A stretch of 64,000 bases of DNA, from contig JAGFMI010000002.1 in assembly GCA_021030905.1 (NCBI GenBank), forward strand, positions 1,736,001-1,800,000. Reading direction: 5' to 3'. Shown piece by piece: positions 24,100-34,307 of this stretch (positions within the stretch are counted from its first letter, which is position 1; every line of letters begins with the position of its first letter). Source of the DNA: Pyrenula massariospora (taxonomy: Eukaryota; Ascomycota; Eurotiomycetes; Pyrenulales; Pyrenulaceae). Below the pieces are notes generated by a model. The model searched no databases. It saw nothing but the letters and a program-made list of their open reading frames with translations, and was not told the origin of the DNA. A program made the translations under genes and the position numbers.

Positions 24100-24840
24100 T
24101 TAGTGTATCAATGTCGATGAATCGGTTGTCCAAATCCAGGCCACCCAATCTTGCTTTATCATTTCCTTCTTGTTCGGCTGCCAATCCACCATCTTGGTGT
24201 CCACCTGGCCAACTTGGGTAGTATAGTCTCTGCCAATGCGGTACCACCATCCTGGCTGCTCTGTAAACATCATCCATCTGGTCTCATTTGGCCTCGTGAT
24301 GAATTTCACTTCCTCGACGAAAACGTCGTCGTAACCTTCATATGCGCAAGTAAATGTGACGCGCATGTTTCTGGGGCACTTTTCCACCGCGTAAATCAGT
24401 AGGCGATGTGGTAACCCAAAATTCGCCCATCTTCTACGGCTTGCTCTTAGGAACTTCGGACGCGAGTTTTGGGCGTAATGGGGCCCATGGCAGATGATGC
24501 AAGCGTCGCAGACGTGACAAAATCTCAGGCATTTGCGCATAGATTGTAACAAATTCTGTCTTGCTACTCCACTGAGACCGCTACCCTGAAGAAAGACACT
24601 GTCAGGCCAGCCATAGTTCTGGTCGTAATTTATCATTGTTGAGATCGCGAGACACCGCTTCGACACAAGGGCTAGCTGCATTTGATCGATGGGAGAGTAC
24701 TTGAGTTCGTTGAACATTTGCACAAGTATTTCGGTAGGAAGCCTCTGGAGTCTGCTGTGGCCATCGTCACTGATTTCGGCGCGTCGCCTGTTAATAGTCT
24801 GGTCGGAAACAGCCTTTTCCGTGGTCAGCGTGATATTCTT
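24100..24840 (-). CDS. F-box protein, 5' end unresolved
   Basis: On the minus strand the frame reads HSRLQRLPTEILVQMFNELK then LALVSKRCLAIS, a clear F-box helix set (LP.EIL..). A C-terminal region of about 190 residues follows, with a CxxC-type cysteine cluster (CHVCDACIICHG) and Trp-rich end, and it stops at 24100. F-box proteins recruit substrates to SCF ubiquitin ligases through Skp1. The frame stays open leftwards to about 25160 but has no ATG before the F-box, so a spliced start is needed. One possibility is an ATG at 24944 (MKLNLSARED) joined across a very short 32-base GT-AG interval, which is below the usual intron size here. The downstream Met at 24723 would cut into the F-box. The coordinates therefore mark the supported core. 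Confidence 0.6.
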   Translation of the reverse strand, partial: KNITLTTEKAVSDQTINRRRAEISDDGHSRLQRLPTEILVQMFNELKYSPIDQMQLALVSKRCLAISTMINYDQNYGWPDSVFLQGSGLSGVARQNLLQSMRKCLRFCHVCDACIICHGPHYAQNSRPKFLRASRRRWANFGLPHRLLIYAVEKCPRNMRVTFTCAYEGYDDVFVEEVKFITRPNETRWMMFTEQPGWWYRIGRDYTTQVGQVDTKMVDWQPNKKEMIKQDWVAWIWTTDSSTLIH

Positions 24841-25997
24841 TGAATTTCTGAATCTGGCAGGTGGCTTATTACATTGGGTATTAACAGCAACGCCGTGTCT
24901 CCTTCTTCCATCTGGTCTTCCCGTGCAGAGAGATTGAGCTTCATCTCGTGTACCGAAGCCGCGATGTAACAGAAGCAGGCTTGACGGACGGCGGGTAGTC
25001 GCAGTGGATGACGGGCAGTCGCGGTAGATGGAGGACGGTTGCAGACGTTCAAATGAAATCGGTCCCTTGCTGGTACTGAAAAGGGGCGTAGCAGAAGGAT
25101 AAATACAGCTGTCTAAGAAGGGGTCGATAGTGGGGTTTTCGTAGACAGTTGTTGGTGCTATGCCAGCCTAGTCTTACCGGGCAGGTTTTGGAGACGTCGT
25201 GGGGCCCTGCGTTGGCCCGCTGCACGGCAAGCCTCCCCGCTAGCCGACTCGAGTGGAGCTCATCGTAGCTCCAAATTAAGAATATCCAAACCTCCAGGCA
25301 ATGACAGCCCATAATGTTTTCATAACCAATTTCTTACTGCACTGCTCTAGAGCCAAGGAGCTAAACAACTTCATCTAGCAGCGATTGAAGGCTGCTCCGA
25401 ATGGCTCTCGACTTCCACAACCAGGGTATGGGCATGGAGGAAGACAGTGCTATCTTGTCGCAGAGGATCGTGACATACACCTTAGCCAGCAACTGTTCAG
25501 ATCTCTGTATGTGCACCGATTCTTGAGAGCAACTTTCCGTACGAATAAGAATCAGCATCAAATCAGCGGCACCTTACTAATTAAAACTTGCCTAAGTAGG
25601 CCGACTGTCATCCTCCAAGCAATTGAGCACTTTGCTTCTTGTCGATTTTGAGTCGCTCTCAAGAACACGGCCGCATAAAAAATGGGAATAGACTCGCCGG
25701 CGTCCAACAGGGGCGTCAGGTGGCGGAAAGATTTAGAACAGCCTTGAGGAAAGAGGAAACGCGAGAACCTTAGCCTATAAAGCTTGCACATGTTCAAGTG
25801 CCCAAGGCAGAAGAGACAGGAATACTGGTAGCATACTCCTGACGAGGACTCTAATAGCCGTGCCAGCATTTAGGGTCGCTTTCTAGGTCGGTTTCTGACC
25901 AGCGCCTTTTCTGAAGCTGTGCTGATGATGAGGTTGACATTCAGAAAGAATTATTTCTTTATTGTATTGTCACGTCGATTGAAAGAGTACTCCAACG
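24841..25997. other. Gene-poor stretch upstream of the F-box gene
   Basis: The first 300 bases may include the missing 5' exon of the F-box gene. Nothing else is supported. Confidence 0.4.
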
Positions 25998-26324
25998 ATG
26001 GCCCAGAAGTACTCTGTTCCAGCTGTCACGGCTGGACGTGATCTGATGGCGCGTGCTCAGACGGGGTCTGGCAAGACAGGGGTTTCCTCTTTCCCATCCT
26101 GTCTCAAGCTTCCCAAAGCAGCCTTCCAACCTAGTCAAGCAGCTGGCGTTGGTGGTTTCCTCTTTCCCATCCTGTCTCAGGCTTTCCAAAGCAGCCCTTC
26201 AGCTAGTCCGGCAGCTGGCGGTGGTGGTTTCCGCCAACGGAAGGCGATTCCTACTTCTTTGATCCTGGCTCCAACCCGTGAGCTCGTCTCACAGATACAC
26301 GACGAAGCTCGAAAATTTGCATGA
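25998..26324 (+). pseudogene. Fragment of a DED1-type DEAD-box RNA helicase
   Basis: The frame opens with [15 protein letters not shown], continues AQTGSGKTG (Q-motif neighbourhood and Walker A, motif I), and ends [20 protein letters not shown] (motif Ia) before a TGA. This matches the start of the helicase core of Ded1-family RNA helicases. The DEAD box (motif II), motif III and the whole second RecA domain are absent downstream. The stretch between motifs I and Ia is enlarged by an imperfect tandem duplication of about 73 bases. It is therefore a non-functional fragment of a housekeeping gene. The intact copy should lie elsewhere in the genome. Confidence 0.8.
26081..26225 (+). repeat. Imperfect tandem duplication inside the DED1-like fragment
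   Basis: Copy 1 spans 26081-26153 and copy 2 26154-26225; both begin GGTTTCCTCTTTCCCATCCT. The second copy keeps the helicase reading ([12 protein letters not shown]), and the first is read in another frame. Length differs by one base. Confidence 0.85.
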
Positions 26325-26962
26325 TGAAAACAACGAACTGCTGAAGGACAGCTGTGAGCCCGAGTTCCTAGACTTTTAGACTCGTTGCGAGGTCGACATA
26401 TGAAGCATATCTGGACAAGACCATGGAATGTCACTTCATGGCAGATCCCTAGAACTTTTGTACCCTTAAGTCCTTGGCTGGCAAAGATAAATGTGTACGA
26501 TTTCGGATTTGATAGGGAGTTTGTGGACTCGGAGCCTGTGGGTCTAGAGTTCTTCGAGATGAGACGACATGCTTCCTCTGGATATCCTGGAACAGAGAAT
26601 AAGTGGGTGGTTCTGCTGCCACAAGACCCTTCCTCCAGACACACTTCTTACTCTTTGTGGACGAATCAACTTGTTCAATCTACCACCCCGCAGCTTCAGC
26701 GACTGCAATGCAGCGGAGCCCGTTCATGAACAGATGAGCATCGGCGATTGCGATGCCACCAGAGCTTGCTCACGAGCTACTGTGTACTGGTGATTGTCAT
26801 GCCATCAAGGCGTGCCCAGGAGCGACTGAGCTCCACCAACTCAACCCAGTGAAGCGAAGACAATAAGAAGCCAACCGCGGGCGATACGTCCTGGGACTCT
26901 CTGGACAGTTGTAGTATTACCCTGAGCAACGCCATCAAGCCGAAGAACACGAACAAAGCCCC

Positions 26963-27112
26963 AGCGAAATCCATCATGAGTTCTTAGAGGCATTGCCAGA
27001 AGAGGTAAGAGCAGAATTATTGCAGCAAGAGGCCGCAAACCGACGCCGTCGCAGGCGTGATGCAGCCTGTCGTCGGGCTACAGAATCATTGATACGAGCT
27101 TTTCTAAGTTAG
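26963..27112 (+). pseudogene. Fragment resembling the UBM region of TOM1/HUWE1 E3 ubiquitin ligase
   Basis: The 49-codon frame reads HHEFLEALPEEVRAELLQQE then ANRRRRRRDAACRR. The pattern xxEFLxALPEExRxExLxQ followed by an Arg-rich stretch is the ubiquitin-binding motif of HUWE1/Tom1-type HECT ligases. Just upstream, about one base out of frame, GDTSWDSLDS also looks coding, which suggests a frameshift. A full ligase is over 3,000 residues, so this is a remnant. The assignment rests on one short motif and is less certain than the helicase fragment. Confidence 0.55.
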
Positions 27113-27637
27113 GTAGTCCTCGGACCTCGCACCAGCGGAGAAAGTCAAGAAACTTGCCCAGAAGGTCCGTTCAATCACTCAGACGAAAGTGAGCAAGATA
27201 TCAATCTTTAACGACAGAGACGTCGGAGGTTGAAGAACATGGGACGTTGAACATTGCAAATTCTAGCAACAAGTCCCATAGATACACGTCGACTCGATAG
27301 ATGGTGTGCGCAATCTTGAGTAAGCCGGGTAGTTTGATGTTGCAGCAGCCACCGGCCGGGAAAGTCAAGAATCCAGTGCAGCAGATCACTTCCACCAGTG
27401 CAGCTCAGAAAAGTGAGAACAAGATATCAATTGCCGGACACTTGTTCCTAGATTCTGTGGACGATTTGCAGAAGCTTGGATGGGCTAAATCCTGCGACCT
27501 CGGGCATCTGAATAAGTCCAGAATAAATGCACAGAAGGAAATCAAACTGAGGTCAGCTACAAAACCAACCGTCGGCGAAAGGATCTGGGATTCCGTCGAT
27601 GATTTGCATCCTATCTCGACCGACACAAATTCACCCT

Positions 27638-28405
27638 TTGCGCCGTGGTTACAGCATGTGCAAATCAGGAACCCCTGTGACGACAAATTCTGAAATGTCT
27701 AAGCAAGGACCGCTGATATAAAGCTTTGACATGTGTGCATACTATCTCGAACTTCTATGTTTAGCTCTCCTTAGTGGAGCACCGCCGTCGCTCAGAGAGT
27801 GTCGGGCGATGACTCCGCTCTGATTGTTGTTTGTAGCTCTAGCTACATCTCGACCTTCCTTGTTTGGCACTCTTTAGTGGAGCACCGCCGTCGTTGAGTG
27901 AATGTCGGGCAATTGTGCCCGCTCTAATAGTTGTTCGTTGTTCACCGCTCTGTTTGAAAGGTTGGATCCTAGGCTGTCTCGTCGCTGTGCAGAGGCATCA
28001 TTCAGAGAATGCCGGGCGATGGCGCCCGCCCTGATTGTTGTTGGTGGCTCTGGCCGCATTGTGCGAAAGGCTGGCCGAAGACCCCTTTGACAAGAAAATG
28101 AGAGATCCGACATACATTGCACGTCTTCGACGAGCGGTGACGGGAGAGATGGTGAACTCTCAGCGTGGAGAACTGCAAGGCCACGATGCCGTGCGCAACG
28201 CAATTCTGGCCTGTTGTCCCTACGCTCTTGAAGGACATCGTTGCATCTCCAAGTTCTGGCCCTGGGCCGCCTTGTCGTTGTGCAAAGGCATCTCCCACCT
28301 CGACTTCTGCGCCGTGGTCACAGCATATGCAAACCAGCACAGCTGAAATTTCCAAGCAGCGAATCGCCTATTGAACGTTTTGGCATGCGTGCACATTTGC
28401 ACACT
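27638..28405 (+). repeat. Diverged direct duplication, offset about 669 bp
   Basis: 27638-27735 and 28306-28405 share GCGCCGTGGTTACAGCATGTG / GCGCCGTGGTCACAGCATATG, then TGAAATGTCTAAGCA / TGAAATTTCCAAGCA, then TGACATGTGTGCAT / TGGCATGCGTGCAC, at constant offset. Many differences are transitions. Confidence 0.6.
27748..28055 (+). repeat. Three diverged tandem copies of a unit of about 105 bp
   Basis: Aligned on the core G(T/C)CGGGCGATG, copies lie at about 27801, 27904 and 28011, giving periods of 103 and 107 bases. Copies 1 and 2 also share TTAGTGGAGCACCGCCGTCG, and all three share TGATTGTTGTT-like 3' parts. Confidence 0.65.
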
Positions 28406-30903
28406 TCTCTCGTTCGACGACCGGAATTGCTGAAGTTTGAATAAGCTTACATCTCCATCATACAGTTAGCGAAGAGGAAGTAGAGATGCTTCTCGCTGTC
28501 GAAGAATGTTATCCTCGCTGCCCAAGAATGCCAATCTCCCAATTGGTTCCGGTAAAGGATAGTGAGTCCATCAGCGGTGCTAATGAGATCATGAACACAA
28601 AGGCACGAATTGGATGATTCTCCAAGGTGTACAACCACTCCACCGGCTTCCCTGATTGAGGCCCGTGCAAACTTTGTTTTCATGATCTGTGTCATCCATG
28701 TGCTCCGTGACTGTGACTGTGCTTGTGACTGGGCAGCGTGCTTTTTAGATGTTCCGGTCGGAACATCATCTGGACTTCCTAGCTCTGTACTCGTCTTCTC
28801 AGACCTTGGTGCGACTGTATGGTCAAGAACCTAGCCCAGAAGAAGATCAAAATGTCCGAGGATCTGGAGAATGAAGTTCGCACCACCCGAGAAGATCAAG
28901 AAGCCAGCCCGGAAGAAGATCACCCCACTCAAACGGCTCCAGTCTGGTAACCGAAAACCAGAGCCTCACGTCACACCATCACGTTCCCTTGACGTCTGAC
29001 CGCCTTGGTTCCAAGCAGCCTCAACCGTCGCATACCCCTCAATCTCACACTCGCGATCCCTCGGTAACGAGAGGGCGAGCTTTTAAAGCCAATGGCTATG
29101 TACCTTCGCCGTTGACCTCCCAGCATAGAACTTAGTCGGCTCGTCCACAGCACATCCTATATTCAATCCAAGGCCTTGCAGCTGGAGCCATCGAAACGCG
29201 CCTGGAGCGAAAGACTTCCAACAAGTACGATCACCACAGACAGACCTCGATGATCCAAATTAGTAAAGCTTGCGCCAAACAGGAAAGTCAAGAGCTGAGC
29301 TCCGAAGAAGGTCAAAGTATCCAAATTCTTACGGCTCGCACCATTTGGGGAAGTCAAGAACCCAGCGCAGAGGAAGACCAAGTTGTCCGAGATTTGGGGA
29401 AGAGAAGCTCTTCCACTATCTGCCAGCATTTTTAGTTGAGGCGATGATGATGTTCGTGCTGCTATCATTAAGGTGCCACTTCAGAGGTGTGACAAGGCTA
29501 TACTGGTCAAGGTTATTCCTAGAGATGTGTCGCGAGTCGCCTAAAGCATGTTCAGACTAGCAACCAATAATCAAGCATCTTGTCCGTACTTGATGTCGAT
29601 AGCGAACAAGTTTCATCAAACATCTACTGGCGCTGTGCCTTGCCGAGACAAGGCAAGATGGCGTGATGATTGTACCCTAATGCCGACATTGTTGTGTCGA
29701 TAGCAGATTTTACCACTCGACCCGAGAAGGACCGCATTAGAGGCCTTGAAGGTAGATCGAGTCGTCAAAGTCTTCATGTCTTGCTTCAAGATCTCACCAT
29801 CCACTTGAGTACCAATATCTGTTAAAGCGTTGATATGATCCAAGTGTTGTTGAACATTGAACTGGCCAACCGGTCAAACTAAGAATTTCGCGGAACATCC
29901 AGCTTGTCAAATATTTTCAACCATCATAAGCTTTAGAGTACGCGTCTTATTTGATCGGGAGGTATGTTGCAGATGCAACATCATTTCTTCGAGCCGACCA
30001 AAGCTGAGGGAGTATCAAGCAGATCCAGGCCATTGTGTCATCCTCTTTCTCACTGTGTTGTACACGGCAAATGCCATGGCTGAGACGAGGACTTTATATG
30101 AGTTCAAGTAGCGTTGAAGCAGTTGAGCTTGTGGAAAGTATCGTTCTGTGATTAGATGGGTGTGATGCTGGAGGGTGCGAACAGAGTTAGGCATATGCTG
30201 GAGGTGCATCGACGCTGTTGTGTTGCTCTTCTCCTTGGAGGAGGATGATTCCTTTAAAAATTGCCATCTTAGGGGTCTATATCGAAATCACCGACATTGT
30301 GAGAAGCATCCTCCTCTGAAGGGATGGGGAGTGATGCAGAGCAAGGCGAAGATGGTTGAAGAGACGCTAAAGGGTGGTGCATCAGTGCTGGCGTATTGCA
30401 CTTCTCTTTAGAGGAGGGTAGAAGGAATAAGGTGTTGGCATCTCTTTGGTCAATATTCCCCAACAAGGACTTCATTCGCAAGCACCGAGTCGTCATCGGC
30501 AAGAGAATGGTTGAGTTGTGCGAGATGGGAGGAGGAGAAGTTGGTAGGCAGGAGCTAGCAAGGATTGTGTGCTCTCCTTGTCGGTCCACCGGCCTTTGCC
30601 CCGCAAAGACGTTGGAGAACCCCTGGAAGACATCGCTGTGATTTTGGGGGACATTGGGGTGACTTACTGAGACGGGCAGGTCTCTATAATGGATACAATG
30701 GATTTTTTTCAATCTCTGAGGATCCTCTATGACTCTATAATCTGGGTATCACCTCTCTTGACCCTACAAAACCCTCTCACATCACAGAAGACCACGAAGT
30801 CAACAACACGCAAAAAAATTCACCATCGACGCGAAAGCCACAACCAAGCATCATCCCTCTTCCCCGCACAACCTCTCAAAACCACCTCCCTCCCTCCCAT
30901 ACT

Positions 30904-32502
30904 ATGACCTCCCCTCCTCTGACCTTCCACAAAACCGTCGATGTCCTGATCCTAGGAGCCGGCAACGCCGGCCTCTCCGCCGCCTCCACCGCCGCCACCC
31001 ACCCCTCGCACCCCTCGGTCCTCGTCGTCGAAAAAGCCCCCCATCACCTCGCAGGCGGAAACACCTTCTACACGGCTGCCAGCTTCCGCACCTGCTTCCC
31101 CAGCCTCGACGCCTTGCTGCCCTACCTCCACAACCCCGATGGCACGAAGGGTCTCTCTCCAGAGCTGGTGGAGAGGATCGACATGACGGGCTACTCGGAG
31201 GAGGCGTTCATGGAGGACATACTCCGTGTGACGAAGGGGCGGGCGGATAAGGGGTTGAGAGAGGTGCTGGTGCAGCGGAGCTGGGACGCGGTAAGGTGGC
31301 TGATGCAGGAGGGGTGCAAGTTCCAGCTGGCGTTCAACCGGCAGGCGTATGACGTGGGCGGGCGGTATAAGTTCTGGGGCGGGATGGTGCTGCAGGGGGT
31401 TGGGCAGGGGAAAGAGTTGTTCCGATGGCATACGGAGAATGCAGAGAGACATGGAGTCGAGATCTGGTGGGCTTCGCCTGCTACGGGACTGATCACGGAT
31501 CCCGAGACGGGAAGGGTGCTTGGGGCAGAGGTCATACACGAGGGCAAAAAGACCAGGATAGGCGCCACCGGCGGCGTGATAATGGCCTGCGGCGGTTTCG
31601 AAGCCTCCCCCTCGCTCCGCGTCCAATATCTCGGCCCCGGCTGGGACCTCGCGCACGTCCGCGGCTCGCAGCACAACACGGGCGACGGCCACCGCATGGC
31701 GTCCGCGGTCGGCGCCCAGCTCACCGGCAACTTCTCCGGCTGCCACTCCGTCGCCTGGGACGCGAACTCGCCGACGCAGATGGGCGACCGCGTCCTGACG
31801 AACCAGTACACCAAGTCCGGGTATCCGCTGGGCGTGATGCTCAACGCCGAGGGGCGGCGGTTCGTGGACGAGGGGTTTGATATGAGGAATTTTACCTACG
31901 CGGTGTTTGGGCGGGAGATCTTGAAGCAGCCTGGGGGGGTTGCGTTTCAGGTGTGGGATGCGGAAGGGGCGAAGTGGTTGAGGAAGGAGGAGTATGCGGA
32001 TGATGTAACGAAGAATATTAGGGCGGATACGTTGGAAGAGTTGGCAAATACTTTAGCAACAAAGGGGTTGAAGGACAAGGCTCAGTTTCTGAAGACGATA
32101 GAGGAGTATAACGAAGCCGTCGAGGCATTTACTCGAGAACATCCTGGCAAGAAATTTGACCCCGCGGTAAAAGACGGCGTGTCCACACAGTCATCCAAGA
32201 AAACTCTGCAGCTCGTCAAATCGAATTGGGCGATCCCAATTAGGAAGGGGCCATTTCAATGCGTGGAAGTGACCTGTGGGATAACGTTTACCTTCGGCGG
32301 TCTGGCGGTGGACCCGAAGACGGCAGGAGTCATCTCTGAGGCAACGGGAGATTGCATAGAGGGCTTGTACTGCACCGGAGAGCTGCTCGGCGGTTTGTTC
32401 TGGGATAATTATCCTGGTGGTAGTGGGCTGACCATGGGGACTGTTATGGGAAGGATGGCGGGCGAGGAAGCTGCGGATGCTGCGAGGCGGAGAAAGGGGT
32501 AG
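30904..32502 (+). CDS. FAD-dependent fumarate reductase/tricarballylate dehydrogenase-like flavoprotein
   Basis: Single exon, 532 residues. The FAD ADP-binding loop VLILGAGNAGLSAAS is at residues 14-28 and VLVVEKAPHHLAGGNT follows at the second strand. Further family segments are GGVIMACGGFEAS, NTGDGHRMASAVGAQ and GVMLNAEGRRFVDEG. The C-terminal CTGELLGGLFWDNYPGGSGL then TMGTVMGRMAG contacts FAD. It belongs to the succinate dehydrogenase/fumarate reductase flavoprotein superfamily. Length and pattern resemble TcuA-type tricarballylate dehydrogenases, which convert tricarballylate to cis-aconitate, but the substrate is not proven. No partner TcuB/TcuC-like gene is seen. The 5' two-thirds is strongly GC-rich and intronless beside a decayed region, which would fit late acquisition. 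Confidence 0.85.
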   Translation: MTSPPLTFHKTVDVLILGAGNAGLSAASTAATHPSHPSVLVVEKAPHHLAGGNTFYTAASFRTCFPSLDALLPYLHNPDGTKGLSPELVERIDMTGYSEEAFMEDILRVTKGRADKGLREVLVQRSWDAVRWLMQEGCKFQLAFNRQAYDVGGRYKFWGGMVLQGVGQGKELFRWHTENAERHGVEIWWASPATGLITDPETGRVLGAEVIHEGKKTRIGATGGVIMACGGFEASPSLRVQYLGPGWDLAHVRGSQHNTGDGHRMASAVGAQLTGNFSGCHSVAWDANSPTQMGDRVLTNQYTKSGYPLGVMLNAEGRRFVDEGFDMRNFTYAVFGREILKQPGGVAFQVWDAEGAKWLRKEEYADDVTKNIRADTLEELANTLATKGLKDKAQFLKTIEEYNEAVEAFTREHPGKKFDPAVKDGVSTQSSKKTLQLVKSNWAIPIRKGPFQCVEVTCGITFTFGGLAVDPKTAGVISEATGDCIEGLYCTGELLGGLFWDNYPGGSGLTMGTVMGRMAGEEAADAARRRKG

Positions 32503-32793
32503 TGGAGACGCAAGGCAACTGCAGGAAATGGGCCGAGGAAGGAGCGTTTGTATATAGACATTGCACTCAAATACAGTAGATAGAAAGCCTATTCACATGG
32601 AAAATGCCAACTTTGGTGTAATTTGTGTGTTAATTGTATTATGCAGGATCTCACTTTGGCCTATGGTCGATCATTTTTTGGCAGATAATGCGAGCTATCT
32701 CAGCTAATGTTGAACATAGCCCGCTAAATCCGACAACGTCGTACCTTCATGACGCCCAAGTTCTCACTCAACCGGCTCGGCTAGGCTCAGGCA

Positions 32794-33563
32794 CTAATTG
32801 TAGAGGTAGAAAGGACTCCCCTTCGCTTCCTCCTCCTCTCGAACCTCCTCCAGCGCCTGCATCCAACACTCTGAGCGACCTGTCTCATGGATGTCCTCGT
32901 TTACAACAAACTTATCTCCGTCCCAAACGATGAACTTGGCCACCATCTTCTGAGCGCGCCTAATCACCTTCTGTTTCGTAAGGAGGCACGGCCAACACAC
33001 TGGGTCTTGCTTGAGATCGTGGAAATTGTCGATCGTTCCTCCATAATAATGGCTGGAGTCGAAGACGAACGTGTCTCTCGTGAAGAGATGTGAGAGCTGG
33101 CAGACGCTGTAGTCGGGGTTGCGGTTCCAACCATCAGCAAGCAGGGACATGAATGTCTTGATTTTCAGGTCTTCGTCGTCCACCGCTGGGACATATTTGA
33201 CTGGGTTGTTGACTTTCAGACCGAGTGCGATCGTGAACAGATATTTGCAAGTGAGTGCTAAGCATACAATGGAGGTCTCGTTTAGACGGACGTGAGCGTC
33301 ATCGAAGCCGTGATACTCAGCGAGACGGGCAAAGATCTTGTGGATGAGCTCAAGTGGGAGTCGTAACAAAGCGCTAGAAGAATTCTGAGGATTGAAGACG
33401 GCGTTTTCGAGAATCTAGGATAAAGTTAGGTCGGTATGGATACATTTGGCTCTCAGAAGAGGCTCACCTTCTGTGATATCTTGAGCAGCCCCTCTGCGTC
33501 GTCTTCGTTATAAGCATAATTTCGCATTGAAGGGACTGAACCCTGCTTCAGAGCTTCTGACAT
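32794..33563 (-). CDS. F-box-like protein
   Basis: Two exons on the minus strand, 33563-33468 and 33414-32794 (intron 53 bases, phase 0), give about 238 residues. After a short acidic N-terminus, LLRLPLELIHKIFARL begins an F-box-type helix set, followed by NETSIVCLALTCKYLFTIAL. The C-terminal part has a WPCLLTKQK segment and an acidic end. This resembles the many short fungal F-box proteins that act as SCF adaptors, although the LP-x-E-L core is the only strong signature. The target is unknown. Confidence 0.7.
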
Positions 33564-34307
33564 CTTTATTGCTCTAAGAATTCTGAGAGAAGACTTGGTT
33601 GAGGGTTAAAAATGTAGAGCGTAGGCTGGTCTTTTCCGGAATCAACACCGTTGTACCGTGAAAGGATCTTGTGAAGGTGTGCGTAGCAACGATAAGAACA
33701 TTTTGATGCAAGAAAAGTGTGAATATATAGGAATGTAGCTTACCACGGTCGCTGTGAAGTTTTCAATGTAATTTGCGGGTAGCTAGTGAGTTCTTTCATC
33801 GAACAACGGTATACTCACCTCGCTACAAGAGGTCGTTACAGATTAATTCACCTAGTTCCAGCAGGAGAACGTGGTCTTTCTCAGCCTCAGCAGCTTTTCA
33901 GTCACCTAATTCCAGGGTAAACAAGCGTCGTAACTACCGTTTAGATCCCTCCAGCGTCTCACAATGAAGCCAGTGATCATTCATCAACCCGTTAGTCATC
34001 CTTGATTATCGATGCGTTCCTGGTGTAGACCGCAAGAAAGTCGACTCGGTGAAAGGAGAGATGATCCTCACCAGGAAGAAAGCAAGTCTTATGAGAGTCA
34101 TCACGTGAAAAGAATAAGGCGTGAAAAGCCGTGAATAACTGTGGAAAATTGGGTTCGTCATATAATTAAAGTATAGACCTGCGGTTCTCGGTATTTGCTC
34201 GATCCAAGAGAGCATAACTGTTCCGGTCCGAGTTTAAGTGTGTAGAACGAGGATCAGTCACTCCTCTGCATTCTCAAACCTGCTCTAGCGTACGTATACC
34301 TAATATT
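33564..34307. other. Gene-free gap
   Basis: No gene supported. A short imperfect repeat, CACCTAGTTCCAG / CACCTAATTCCAG, occurs near 33849 and 33903. Confidence 0.5.

Larger units (their letters stand above)
27127..29400 (+). repeat. Dispersed degenerate motif (AAGTCAAGAACCCAGCSCAGAA family)
   Basis: At least six related copies lie near 27127, 27345, 28826, 28877, 29270 and 29335. Most read approximately GGAARGTCAAGAACCCAG then CSCAGAAGAAGATCAA, and several translate as SQEPSPEEDQ-like peptides. Spacing is irregular, and no open frame joins them. Confidence 0.55.
26325..30903. other. Decayed repeat-rich region with gene fragments
   Basis: No intact gene over about 4.5 kb. It contains the ubiquitin-ligase-like fragment, the repeats listed separately, and a degenerate tandem pair near 26746-26830 (GCGATTGCGATGCCACCAG / GTGATTGTCATGCCATCAA). 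Short protein-like frames also occur, for example plus strand about 28035-28346 (LCERLAEDPFDKKM, LRRAVTGEM) and minus strand 28447-28695. They have no recognised family. The pattern suggests fragments captured and multiplied by recombination or a lost mobile element. Confidence 0.55.

Noticed and set aside
24825-25052. Minus-strand 75-codon frame as the F-box N-terminus
   Set aside because: Only its middle Met could serve, and joining it needs a 32-base intron; kept as a possibility in the F-box entry, not as a gene.
27748-28055. Tandem repeats considered as a CRISPR-like array
   Set aside because: Long diverged units without constant repeat/spacer structure, in a eukaryotic genome.
30952-31844. 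Two long minus-strand open frames (up to 264 codons)
   Set aside because: Shadows of the GC-rich flavoprotein gene; its own frame carries complete FAD motifs.
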